Shown here in pieces: positions 7,189 through 14,744 of a stretch of 20,948 nt of DNA. The position numbers were made by a program, and so were the translations under genes. Origin of the DNA: JALYUM01 sp036688685 (GTDB lineage: Bacteria; Pseudomonadota; Gammaproteobacteria; Burkholderiales; Burkholderiaceae_D); contig NZ_JAQQPS010000041.1 in the NCBI RefSeq assembly GCF_036688685.1, positions 1-20,948 of the forward strand. Direction: 5' to 3'. How positions within the stretch are numbered: position 1 is the first letter of the stretch; each line of letters begins with the position of its first letter. The notes beneath the pieces were generated by a model that saw only the letters and a list, made by a program, of their open reading frames with translations, searched no databases and was not told the origin of the DNA.

Positions 7189-7431
7189 GTGGTTGTCAAG
7201 CGAAGACCTGGCCGCCAGCGTACGTCGCCGCTTACTCCGAGTGAGCGAAACGCCGCGGCGCAGAATGCACGCCGTGCTCGCATGATTGAAGCCGGCTTCG
7301 CGTGGCGTGGCTTCTGGCTCGATCCGGCCGCCTTGGCGGCACTCGCCGACCTCAAAATGGCTATAGGGGCGAAATCACTCGACGAAGCCCTGCAGCGGCT
7401 TATAGCAGTAGCTGGGATCCACAAGTTCTAG
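7189..7431 (+). CDS. Small basic protein, possible ribbon-helix-helix type
   Basis: Eighty residues from GTG 7189, favoured because GAAGAG lies about 7 nt upstream and the frame before it (ATG 7150) lies in a palindromic repeat. The N-terminal third is very basic (VKRRPGRQRTSPLTPSERNA, then AQNARRARMIEAG). It is followed by FWLDPAALAALADLKMAIGA then KSLDEALQRLIAVAG. A short strand before a helix-turn-helix pair of this kind is the layout of ribbon-helix-helix DNA-binding proteins, which often start with basic tails. No partner toxin or partition gene is next to it. Confidence 0.55.
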   Translation: MVVKRRPGRQRTSPLTPSERNAAAQNARRARMIEAGFAWRGFWLDPAALAALADLKMAIGAKSLDEALQRLIAVAGIHKF

Positions 7432-7687
7432 CAAGTCAGGATCGACAACAAGAGTGTCAGTTCCTGAAATAAATGCGACAGCGTCCATTACTGTGCCGGG
7501 CAACTGTCAACGCATTCTGTCAATAACTGCGACACTTTTACACCAAATTGATGCGACCGATCTGCAGGATTAGTGAAGTAGTTGCGACTGGCACCCGTTC
7601 CGAGTTAAGCCACAACAGTGCCGGTAACCTCGAGAGTAAGGGCGGCTTAGCACTGCCCTTGCATGCCCACTTGATTGTGCTCTGGCA
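7432..7687. other. Intergenic stretch with repeated TGCGAC motifs, possible IS21-type end
   Basis: The motif TGCGAC occurs four times in the same orientation, at 7474, 7528, 7552 and 7583, in similar AT-rich settings (AAATAAATGCGAC, AATAACTGCGAC, AAATTGATGCGAC, AGTAGTTGCGAC). TGTCAGTTCCTGAAAT starts at 7455. Multiple short direct repeats of this type occur at the ends of IS21-family elements, but no transposase is left. No gene was seen here. Confidence 0.35.
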
Positions 7688-9451
7688 TCATTTTTCCGCT
7701 CTTGCTGCAAAATCTTCGTCGGTAATGCACTCCAACGGCTGCTCGACTGTTTGTGTAAATTCACTAGGTGCATACTGACGCAAGCCGGAGACAGGTTCAA
7801 CTGCGATTCGAACGATGTCAGGTTGCGATCTAGAAGGCGCCATACACACGTCAACGTTCACAATGCCTGCTTCGCTAGAAAAATCACAAATTTCTTTAAC
7901 ACTAGGCAGATCGCGGGTTAAATAGGCCGCGGCTTGGTAAATAGCTGCTTGTAGCACTCGCGGGCCACATCGGTTTGGCCCCGTCAGTCTGAAATTTGTG
8001 GAGATTCTGTCCACAATGTGAGATACCATAAGATTCGAAAGCCTTCGCGCCTCCGAATACACCAGGTTGTTGTCTTCGTCTAAGCTCCCAGTTCCGCTGA
8101 TATCAGTTAAGCTTAGGTGCCATACTTTGCATGTAAACACGCCACTTTTAACGGAGCTCGCAAATCGTGGCAACATGTCACATTCTCTTGGCTCTGGGCC
8201 TCCCCCCCTGCACCTGTAGTACAGGTCGATCGTTCCGGTGCGACGGGAACCGTGATTAACGATAGCCTGTCTAAAGGCACCAAGCAGTCCCGACGGCAAG
8301 ATCTCTCGAGAGTTGAGTTTTGCTGAAGGCGATACCTCATCTCTGATTCCCAGGGCTTTCAACATATCCTCGCGCCGTTGAGCGAGCATTACGGAAATTG
8401 AGTCGAAGAAATCAGTATCGATGAAATGATCTAACGCACTTCGTGGATCGGACTTCAACTCGGTCTCCGGTGAACTCTCGCTCTGATACGCATCAGCCAA
8501 AATCAAGAGACACGGTCCTGACTCTCTACTGGGCAGATCGTCTGCCGACACAAAAAAATGCGAGAAAGCCGCTTCCAATAGAGTTTCAATGCCCAGATTG
8601 TCCGCCGGGCCGCCATCCATCAAATGTATGAACTGCCGCGGATTTTGTGCCTTTGCTCGATAGGGCTGGTCATCGCCCGTGTCTAATGGTCGTTCAAACC
8701 GCTCTAATGTAACGCGATTAAACACTCCAGGGAAAGCAGCCGAGGCCATAACGGCCGAGGCGATAGGATATGCTCCAATATCAGATTGTAGTCCCATCCT
8801 GACAGTGGTGTTATCAAAAACGAACCGGACACCTTCTACTCCGGAGTACCCTATCTTTCCATTAGCGTTCGTCGCGTTTATAAAAAGCTTGGGGCGCCCC
8901 GGCCCCACTGGGCCAAGATTAGAAAAAGTAGCACCGCCAAAAAGCTTTTCGTCTAAAACGGATGCCATGATGTCGGATCGATCAAAGTCGGTCCAAAATT
9001 GCCTTAGCAAATTATCGGGTCGAATTGTCTGCATTGCCCACGGAGTGATAAAGTCCTCAACCATTAGCGTTCTGGCACGCGGCCAGTTGATCTTATCGGA
9101 ATGAAGAGCGAAATATGCGCCGGCGACGCTACCGCCCGAGACAGTCGATATAGCGTTCACCTGCTCTAGCAAGCCCATGCGATTAAGCTCCTCCATTACC
9201 GCTAGGGAAAAGTTCGCTGCGCGGCTCCCACCGCCCGATAACGCTAACCCGACAAAAGCTGCGGACTTTGGTGGCGGTCCAGAAAACCCCATCTCAGTCC
9301 TCGGTGCCTCATCGATACCACTATTGTCGCCCCGGAACGACGCTGGAGTATTTTTGACGGAGATGCTATCGTGACTAGCGCAACCTTGCAGACCAAAAAG
9401 ACTTACGGCACTGAACAGCAGAGGAAGTAACGGGCCAAATGGAGGCATCAT
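7688..9451 (-). CDS. Patatin-like phospholipase lipoprotein
   Basis: A 587-residue protein read from ATG 9451 (a second ATG at 9448 is equally possible). A signal peptide ends in a lipobox LQGC (Cys24), so it should be exported and lipid-anchored. Patatin motifs are the oxyanion loop SGGGSR (72-77), the nucleophile region STVSGGSVAGAY (102-113, Ser105) and the catalytic Asp in LMDGGPADN (Asp279). The first ~380 residues hold the domain; the C-terminal 200 residues have several Cys and no domain I can name. The open frame continues upstream into the IS3 element, but that part is fortuitous. The IS sits 5 bp before the start codon and has displaced the ribosome binding site. Confidence 0.9.
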   Translation of the reverse strand: MMPPFGPLLPLLFSAVSLFGLQGCASHDSISVKNTPASFRGDNSGIDEAPRTEMGFSGPPPKSAAFVGLALSGGGSRAANFSLAVMEELNRMGLLEQVNAISTVSGGSVAGAYFALHSDKINWPRARTLMVEDFITPWAMQTIRPDNLLRQFWTDFDRSDIMASVLDEKLFGGATFSNLGPVGPGRPKLFINATNANGKIGYSGVEGVRFVFDNTTVRMGLQSDIGAYPIASAVMASAAFPGVFNRVTLERFERPLDTGDDQPYRAKAQNPRQFIHLMDGGPADNLGIETLLEAAFSHFFVSADDLPSRESGPCLLILADAYQSESSPETELKSDPRSALDHFIDTDFFDSISVMLAQRREDMLKALGIRDEVSPSAKLNSREILPSGLLGAFRQAIVNHGSRRTGTIDLYYRCRGGGPEPRECDMLPRFASSVKSGVFTCKVWHLSLTDISGTGSLDEDNNLVYSEARRLSNLMVSHIVDRISTNFRLTGPNRCGPRVLQAAIYQAAAYLTRDLPSVKEICDFSSEAGIVNVDVCMAPSRSQPDIVRIAVEPVSGLRQYAPSEFTQTVEQPLECITDEDFAARAEK

Positions 9452-9520
9452 CGATCTGCTGTGGTCTAATTTGTCCGGACACCTCAATAGGTGGAAAATG
9501 CACCACCTGAGGAGCAACAC

Positions 9521-9820
9521 ATGGCAACAAGAAAACGCAAAACATTCGATCCGAGCCTGAAGCTGGAAGTGGTTCGGATGATCACAGAGCAAGGCCAAAG
9601 TATCCGGAATGTCAGCGAAAGCATGGACATTGGCCAGACCGCTATCCGACGGTGGTTGGCACAGGTCGGCGCCGAGCAGAGTGGCCAGCCAGGTATCGGC
9701 AAGCCGTTGACTGCGGAGCAGCAGAGGATCCGGCAGCTGGAGCTGGAGAATCAGCAACTTCGCCAGGACGTGACAATATTAAAAAAAGCGTCGGCCTTCT
9801 TTGCCCGCGAAATGAAGTGA
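9521..9820 (+). CDS. IS3-family transposase OrfA
   Basis: Ninety-nine residues starting MATRKRKTFDPSLKLEVVRM, with GAGGAG 7-8 nt upstream of the ATG. The helix-turn-helix lies at about residues 25-48 (SIRNVSESMDIGQTAIRRWL). A coiled coil follows (QRIRQLELENQQLRQDVTIL), then KKASAFFAREMK. The sequence TTAAAAAAAGC at 9779-9789 carries seven A in the A AAA AAA G phase, the standard -1 frameshift signal to make OrfAB. Confidence 0.93.
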   Translation: MATRKRKTFDPSLKLEVVRMITEQGQSIRNVSESMDIGQTAIRRWLAQVGAEQSGQPGIGKPLTAEQQRIRQLELENQQLRQDVTILKKASAFFAREMK

Positions 9821-10701
9821 CTCATCAGGTCATTGAAGCGCTGCAAAAGGAGGCCATTACGGTGCAACAAAGCTGCCGTGTTTTGGACGTAAGCAGGTCT
9901 GCGTTTTACGAAGCAAAGCGACGTTTCGCCATACCGAAAGTCTGCAAAGAAAGCGTTCATTTGAAAGCGGCATTCATGGCAAACCATCAGAGTTACGGCA
10001 GCCGCCGGATGGTCACGGCCATGGCCAACGAAGGCTTCCAGATTGGGCGCTACAAGGTGCGTCGTTTGATGCGCCAAGCAGCCTTGAAACCCGTCTGGAA
10101 GCGCAAATTCGTCCATACGACAGACAGCAAGCACGACCTGCCGATTGCCGCCAATGTGCTGAACCGACAGTTCAATCCGGCAGCACCGAACTTGGCTTAC
10201 GTCAGCGATATTACCTATATCCGGACGGGTGCCGGGTGGCTGTATCTGGCCACCGTGCTCGACCTGTACGCACGCAAAGTGGTCGGATGGGCGATGGCAC
10301 CGAGCATGCCTGCCAAACTGGTGTGCGACGCCTTGAAGATGGCGATCGGGCAGCGCCGACAGTCAGCAGGACTGATCGTTCATTCCGATCGGGGCAGCCA
10401 GTATGCCAGCGAGTTGTACCAGGAACTCTTGAAGGAAAACGGCTTTGTCTGCAGCATGAGCCGCAAAGGTAATTGCTGGGACAACGCCGTCGCAGAGCGC
10501 TTCTTCCTGAACCTCAAAATGGAACGTGTTTGGCAACGCCAATATGCCAACCATGCCGAGGCCAAGGCAGACATCACCGACTACATCGTCGGCTTCTACA
10601 ACGGCAAGCGAATCAATTCAGCATTGGGCAATCTGCCGCCCACCGTCTACGAACGGAAAATGGCAGCACAAGAACCTATCGTTGTGTCCGAAATTACTTG
10701 A
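9817..10701 (+). CDS. IS3-family transposase OrfB (DDE integrase)
   Basis: Counted from GTG 9817 (inside the OrfA end, minus-one frame) it gives 294 residues; the same frame is open from 9652, so the OrfAB fusion through the A7 stretch at 9781 is possible. An HTH_21-type region (SCRVLDVSRSAFYEAKRRFA) precedes the rve core. Catalytic residues are Asp in AYVSDITYIRTG, Asp in IVHSDRGSQYAS and Glu in NCWDNAVAERFFLNL. All are present and unbroken. It catalyses copy-out/paste-in transposition through a circular intermediate, as in the IS3 family. Confidence 0.93.
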   Translation: MTHQVIEALQKEAITVQQSCRVLDVSRSAFYEAKRRFAIPKVCKESVHLKAAFMANHQSYGSRRMVTAMANEGFQIGRYKVRRLMRQAALKPVWKRKFVHTTDSKHDLPIAANVLNRQFNPAAPNLAYVSDITYIRTGAGWLYLATVLDLYARKVVGWAMAPSMPAKLVCDALKMAIGQRRQSAGLIVHSDRGSQYASELYQELLKENGFVCSMSRKGNCWDNAVAERFFLNLKMERVWQRQYANHAEAKADITDYIVGFYNGKRINSALGNLPPTVYERKMAAQEPIVVSEIT

Positions 10702-10709
10702 CCACAGCA

Positions 10710-11048
10710 ATCCTTCGCAACTCATCGTGGGTTAGCGAGAACATCTCCTCGCTGAGTTCCAAAGCACATTCGAGGACGGATCAGCAGATTCTTTAGTTCG
10801 TTATGCGGAAATCAATTAACCGTCGACACTATATAATAGGCTAGGTACGAACAAAAACAAGAAAATCATCAATGACCGAGCCGCTCCGGTAGCGCGAGCA
10901 TTAGTGGCCCAGCCCGCCGCCCGAAGACGGGTGGCGGCGGCATCAACTCCCTGCGGCCTTTTACCGGACGGGTACGGCTGGCAAGGACGACCAGCTGCTG
11001 ATTTAAAAACTATGTTTATAATCTGCTCCGCTCCTTAACGCTCAACGC
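10710..11048. other. Non-coding stretch between IS3 and IS66 remnants
   Basis: No convincing gene in about 340 bp. The first bases after the ATC duplication, read on the minus strand (GTTGCGAAGGAT), are the former upstream region of the patatin gene. TATAAT at 10832-10837 is a possible -10 box without a clear -35 box. CGCCGCCCG and CGGGTGGCG (around 10916-10938) form an imperfect GC-rich hairpin without a T-run. No IS66 left end was recognised. Confidence 0.4.
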
Positions 11049-11359
11049 GGCGTTGGCGGGCTAGCCAGCGGGGTCGGCGCCGCCAGCGCGCTGCTGCGCC
11101 GCCTAGTCGACGCGATCCGCAAGCACGTGCTGGCGGCAGCCAAACTGCACGCTGATGACACGCCAGTGCCGGTACTCGCACCAGGCAATGGAAAGACCAA
11201 GACCAGGCGCCTCTGGACCCACGTGCGGGACGACCGGCCAGCCGGTGTTCTGACGCCGCCGGCAGTGTGGTTCGCCTACTCGCCAAACCGCAAGGGCATC
11301 CACCCCCAAACCCACCTGACTAGCTTCCGAGGAGTGCTGCAGGCTGACGCTTACGCTGG
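11049..11359 (+). pseudogene. IS66 transposase TnpC, 5' fragment
   Basis: The main frame reads RRLVDAIRKHVLAAAKLHAD, then DTPVPVLAPGNGKTKTRRLW, then WFAYSPNRKGIHPQTHLTSF and RGVLQADAYAGY. This is the central DDE_Tnp_IS66 domain, with LHADDTPVPVL containing the first catalytic Asp region and LQADAYAGF the second. A degraded stretch upstream (SGVGAASALL) belongs to the same domain. The N-terminal zinc-binding/leucine-zipper half is absent. The frame is interrupted after QADAYAG by the RIT element; the gene resumes at 14775 with FNALYEDG. Confidence 0.85.
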
Positions 11360-11390
11360 TTATGTTGCGGCCAAATTTATGTTGCGGTGG
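11358..11390 (+). repeat. RIT left terminal inverted repeat
   Basis: A 33-bp repeat containing two direct copies of TTATGTTGCGG (11360-11370 and 11377-11387) separated by CCAAAT. It is the perfect inverse of 14712-14744. The two 11-bp copies, 17 bp apart, look like recombinase binding sites. Confidence 0.95.
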
Positions 11391-11429
11391 CGGCCTACTG
11401 CATAGGGAAATAGTGGGATTTATCGACTA

Positions 11430-11458
11430 TTGACATGATATAAATTTCGGTGCTTTGT
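11430..11458 (+). promoter_or_regulatory. Possible promoter of the recombinase trio
   Basis: TTGACA at 11430-11435 is a consensus -35 box. The hexamer 17 bp further is CTTTGT, a poor -10 box; TATAAA at 11439-11444 is an alternative -10 box without a good -35. One of these probably drives the three genes, since it lies just inside the left inverted repeat and 31-50 bp before the first start codon. Confidence 0.3.
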
Positions 11459-11488
11459 GACTTCCCAACCATCGTTCGGAGTTCTGCC

Positions 11489-12715
11489 ATGTCCAAGAAA
11501 TCTACACACGCAAAGGTCGCAGGGTTTCGCCATCACAAAGCGCCGTTCTTGTCGGAGCGGGAACGATATTTACGCAGCTGCGTGGACTCTGGCGCAACGC
11601 CAGGATCGCTTTTGGTAAAGAGAAATGAGCTCATTTGGATCGCTCACTTTCTCCCCGCGACAGCGCCGCAAGGCGTCGACATTGGCCAATTGCGTGAACT
11701 CGTTCGACAGCGCGCATCGATGCATGTCGGCGCAACGATGGGTGAACGAATGATCGTAATCGCCAGACCATGGCTGCGTTTCCTCGGCTGGTGGCGCGAA
11801 CCAGTCAAGGATCTGCCATTTCAGGCCAATCTCGACGGTTACATCAAATGGATGCGCGACGAACGCGGGTTCAGTCCATCCACTGTCGATCAGTGGCAAG
11901 GCAGAGCAAGGCAGTTCCTTCAGTGGTGCGAGGAGACAGATCGCGACTTAGCAGGGCTGTGTCCGACCGATATCGATACTTACTTTATTCAGAATGCGAC
12001 CCGATGGGGACGGACCTCGATGAAGGCGATTACCGGCGCACTGCGAATATTTCTGCGTTACGCGGCAGCCCAAGGCCTATGCGACTCGCGCCTTGCCGAA
12101 GCGTTGCGCTCACCGCGCATGTACGCTCAGGAATCGTTGCCAATAGGCCCAGGATGGACCGATGTTCAACGGATTCTGGCGACGACGGAAAGCGATAGGC
12201 CGGGCGACATCAGAAACCGCGCAATCTTGATGCTCCTGTCGATTTACCGCTTGCGTCGGGGTGAGGTAGCCGCATTGCGCCTCGACCAGGTGGACTGGGC
12301 TGGACGAAAGCTGCGTGTATTTCGTTTGAAGCGCCGTCAGCCGCAGGTTTATCCATTATTGCCAGCGGTCGCAGAAGCATTGGCTCGCTATATCGATACC
12401 GTCCGCCCACCAACTCCTGTTCCCGAGATATTTCTTGGACTGAACTCCCCCCATCGCGCATTGAGTGCGGCGGCACTGTTCAACGTGGTTAATGGAAAAT
12501 TCAAATCGCTCGGGATCGAGGCAAAGCATTGTGGCCCTCATGCATTGCGCCATGCCTGTGCAGCACGCCTGGTCGCACAGGGATTGAGTTTCAAGGAGAT
12601 CGGTGACCATCTTGGCCACCGAAGTGCGTCGGCCACGATGACCTACGCCAAGGTCGATATGCGTGCGTTGCGCGAAGTCGGCGACTTCGATTTGGGAGAA
12701 TTGTCATGGAGCTGA
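11489..12715 (+). CDS. ritA: RIT tyrosine recombinase 1 (RitA-type)
   Basis: A 408-residue site-specific recombinase. ATG 11489 is chosen because CGGAG lies 8 nt upstream; the frame is open to 11450. The N-terminal SAM-like core-binding domain is at about residues 108-210 (GYIKWMRDERGFSPSTVDQW). The catalytic domain has Arg in YRLRRGEVAALRL (Arg256), HALRH (His351, Arg354), LGHRS (His377) and the nucleophile Tyr386 in SATMTYAKVD. So the R-HxxR-H-Y set is complete. The N-terminus is longer (about 100 extra residues) than in simple XerC-like enzymes. The stop overlaps the next start by 10 bp (12706-12715), implying translational coupling. Confidence 0.9.
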   Translation: MSKKSTHAKVAGFRHHKAPFLSERERYLRSCVDSGATPGSLLVKRNELIWIAHFLPATAPQGVDIGQLRELVRQRASMHVGATMGERMIVIARPWLRFLGWWREPVKDLPFQANLDGYIKWMRDERGFSPSTVDQWQGRARQFLQWCEETDRDLAGLCPTDIDTYFIQNATRWGRTSMKAITGALRIFLRYAAAQGLCDSRLAEALRSPRMYAQESLPIGPGWTDVQRILATTESDRPGDIRNRAILMLLSIYRLRRGEVAALRLDQVDWAGRKLRVFRLKRRQPQVYPLLPAVAEALARYIDTVRPPTPVPEIFLGLNSPHRALSAAALFNVVNGKFKSLGIEAKHCGPHALRHACAARLVAQGLSFKEIGDHLGHRSASATMTYAKVDMRALREVGDFDLGELSWS

Positions 12716-13650
12716 TCAAGGTGGTGACGGCGTACGTCGCAATGCAACGGTCACTCGGCATGCGATTCAGTGCCACTGACCGGCTCCTAAGGCAGTTTGC
12801 CCGCGAGATGGGCAATGTCGATATGGTCGATGTCCGACCTGAAGCTGTTCTGACGTTTCTGCACGGAGCCGGAGAACTTACAGCGACATGGCGGCTTAAG
12901 TACAACGTGCTGACGGGCTTGTACCGGTTCGCCGTCAGTCGGGGGTACTGCGAGACATGCCCACTTCCAACAAGTGTGCCGAAACTGCCTCCATCCCAAA
13001 CACCTTACGTGTACTCGACGGGAGAACTCCGTCGCCTGATTGAGGCCACACCGTCGTTGTACAGCTACCGCAGCCGACAGCAGGCATCCATGTTTAAAAC
13101 CTTGATTCTGCTGCTTTACGGCAGTGGCATGCGCATCGGCGAGGTGCTCCGTCTGACCATGCATGACGTAGACTTGATCGACCGTGTCATCGTCGTGCAT
13201 GACACGAAGTTCTTCAAGACCCGTCTGGTGCCGATCGGCCCGCGGCTGTCTGTCGAACTGGCTGCTCATGTTGGGTGGCGCCGACACTTGCCAATGCCAG
13301 CCGGAGAGAGCTCGCGTCTGTTCACCTCATACACAGGTCAAGGATGGCCTTATTCCCAAGTCATAACCCTGTTTCAACGCCTGCGACGTGCAGCCCACAT
13401 TGAATGCCCGGAAGGAGAATTGCATCCACCGCGCCTGCATGATCTGCTCCATACCGCAGCCGTTCATCGCGTTCTTGCATGGTATCGCGATGGCAGGGAC
13501 GTGCAACGTCTGCTTCCGCAACTGGCGACCTATCTGGGCCATGTCGACATCAAGTCGACCCAGCGATATCTGCGCATGACCCCGGAATTGCTCGAAGAGG
13601 CAAGCCGACGCTTCGCGCAGTATGCACAATGCGGAGACGATCATGAATGA
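12706..13650 (+). CDS. ritB: RIT tyrosine recombinase 2 (RitB-type), catalytic Arg lost
   Basis: A 314-residue tyrosine recombinase, starting inside the end of the first gene. The N-terminal core-binding domain occupies about residues 1-90. The catalytic domain has Arg143 (GSGMRIGEVLRL), Lys in HDTKFFKTRLVPIG, LGHVD (His279) and Tyr288 (STQRYLRMTP). The HxxR box, however, reads LHDLLHTAAVHRVLAWY: His245 is followed by Leu248 where the second catalytic Arg belongs. The codon is CTC, one base from CGC. Loss of this Arg usually abolishes cleavage, so the protein may act only as a DNA-binding partner, or the element may be immobile. The stop overlaps the third gene by 8 bp. Confidence 0.9.
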   Translation: MELIKVVTAYVAMQRSLGMRFSATDRLLRQFAREMGNVDMVDVRPEAVLTFLHGAGELTATWRLKYNVLTGLYRFAVSRGYCETCPLPTSVPKLPPSQTPYVYSTGELRRLIEATPSLYSYRSRQQASMFKTLILLLYGSGMRIGEVLRLTMHDVDLIDRVIVVHDTKFFKTRLVPIGPRLSVELAAHVGWRRHLPMPAGESSRLFTSYTGQGWPYSQVITLFQRLRRAAHIECPEGELHPPRLHDLLHTAAVHRVLAWYRDGRDVQRLLPQLATYLGHVDIKSTQRYLRMTPELLEEASRRFAQYAQCGDDHE

Positions 13651-14641
13651 CCGGAACCTGCTTGGCCCATGGATCCGCCGCTTCTTGCTCGAGCATATGG
13701 TAGCGGAACGTAACTTCTCGCTTAATACCCAGGTCAGCTACCGGGACACGTTAACATTGCTGCTGCCGTTCGCGGCCAAGATCGGTGGTTTCGCAATCGA
13801 TCGAATGAAAGTTGAGGATATCTCTCCAGCCATCGTTCGCCAGTTTCTGGACCATGTCGAACATGATCGGCATTGCAGCGGCGCCACCCGCAATCTGCGG
13901 TTGAGCGCGATCCACTCGTTGGCACGTTTCATTGGCATGCATTCGCCAGTACATCTGTCATGGTGCAGCGAGGTGCGATCAATACCGTTCAAGAAAACGG
14001 CCAAGACTATGGTCGGCTATCTTGAGAAATCGGAGATGGATGCGTTGCTGGCAGCGCCCGACCGTCGGACCGTTATGGGCGCACGTGACTATGCCTTGCT
14101 CCTGTTCCTCTACAACAGCGGTGCCCGTGCAGATGAAGTAGCGAAGCTGACTATTGGACGTTTGCGGCTCGGCGATCCGGCATCGGTTCGCATCCTTGGC
14201 AAAGGAAACAAGACACGAATTTGCCCACTGTGGCCAGCCACGTCGTCGGCCCTGACTCGGCTTGTGATCGGGCGAAATGGGAGCGAAACTGTGTTCCTTG
14301 GGCGTACCAATCAGCCGATGACACGGTTCGGAATACATCGCGTCGTCACGCAATATGGCGCACTCGCTGCGGCATCAATTTCTACGATGAAGGATAAGCG
14401 TGTCAGCCCGCACTTGCTACGCCACACGACGGCCGTTCACTTGCTGCGCGCTGGCGTCGACATCAACACGATCCGGGCCTGGCTTGGACATGTATCGCTG
14501 GATACGACAAATATTTACGCCGAGGTAGACCTGGAAATGAAGGCGAAGGCGCTTGCCAGCGTCGATATATCGGGACTGCCTGCAGGCGCACGCCGTACTC
14601 CTGTATTACCGTCGTTGATGGCGTTTCTGAAGCAGATGTAG
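13643..14641 (+). CDS. ritC: RIT tyrosine recombinase 3 (RitC-type)
   Basis: A 332-residue tyrosine recombinase from ATG 13643, located in ATGAATGA, which also holds the previous stop. The core-binding domain is at about residues 10-100 (HMVAERNFSLNTQVSYRDTL). The catalytic set is complete: Arg162 in YNSGARADEVAKL, Lys in LGKGNKTRICPL, His257 and Arg260 in SPHLLRHTTAVHLL, His283 in WLGHVSLD and Tyr292 in TTNIYAEVD. This is the most XerC/XerD-like of the three. About 70 bp separate its stop from the right inverted repeat, with no further gene. Confidence 0.92.
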   Translation: MNDRNLLGPWIRRFLLEHMVAERNFSLNTQVSYRDTLTLLLPFAAKIGGFAIDRMKVEDISPAIVRQFLDHVEHDRHCSGATRNLRLSAIHSLARFIGMHSPVHLSWCSEVRSIPFKKTAKTMVGYLEKSEMDALLAAPDRRTVMGARDYALLLFLYNSGARADEVAKLTIGRLRLGDPASVRILGKGNKTRICPLWPATSSALTRLVIGRNGSETVFLGRTNQPMTRFGIHRVVTQYGALAAASISTMKDKRVSPHLLRHTTAVHLLRAGVDINTIRAWLGHVSLDTTNIYAEVDLEMKAKALASVDISGLPAGARRTPVLPSLMAFLKQM

Positions 14642-14711
14642 AGCCGCGCGCGGTCCTTTTTATGTGCGGGCACGCATCAACCAGTAGTGAGTAAATCCTG
14701 ATGTTTGCCCA

Positions 14712-14744
14712 CCACCGCAACATAAATTTGGCCGCAACATAACC
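14712..14744 (-). repeat. RIT right terminal inverted repeat
   Basis: A perfect 33-bp inverse of 11358-11390, with two copies of CCGCAACATAA (14715-14725 and 14732-14742) separated by ATTTGG. It is followed directly by a 13-bp-stem hairpin that the left end lacks. Confidence 0.95.

Larger units (their letters stand above)
9457..10709 (+). mobile_element. IS3-family insertion sequence, apparently intact
   Basis: The ends are TGCTGTGGTC (9457-9466) and GACCACAGCA (10700-10709), a perfect 10-bp terminal inverted repeat starting TG and ending CA. Further inside, CGGACA is shared by both ends. The element is flanked by a 3-bp direct duplication ATC (9454-9456 and 10710-10712). The 1253-bp size, overlapping OrfA/OrfB with an A7 slippery stretch and an intact DDE triad indicate a recent, possibly active copy. 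Confidence 0.92.

Noticed and set aside
7548..7778. Plus-strand 76-codon ORF
   Set aside because: It overlaps the C-terminus of the patatin gene on the other strand, starts in the TGCGAC motif array and has no ribosome binding site.
9452..9757. N-terminal extension of the patatin ORF to 689 codons
   Set aside because: The extra 102 codons are antisense to OrfA of the IS3 element; the lipoprotein signal peptide starts at 9451.
11035..11315. Minus-strand ORFs of 70-83 codons
   Set aside because: They are antisense to the IS66 tnpC fragment and Arg/Trp-rich, as expected for shadows in GC-rich DNA.
12787..13287. Minus-strand 166-codon ORF
   Set aside because: It is antisense to the second RIT recombinase; no recognisable domain.
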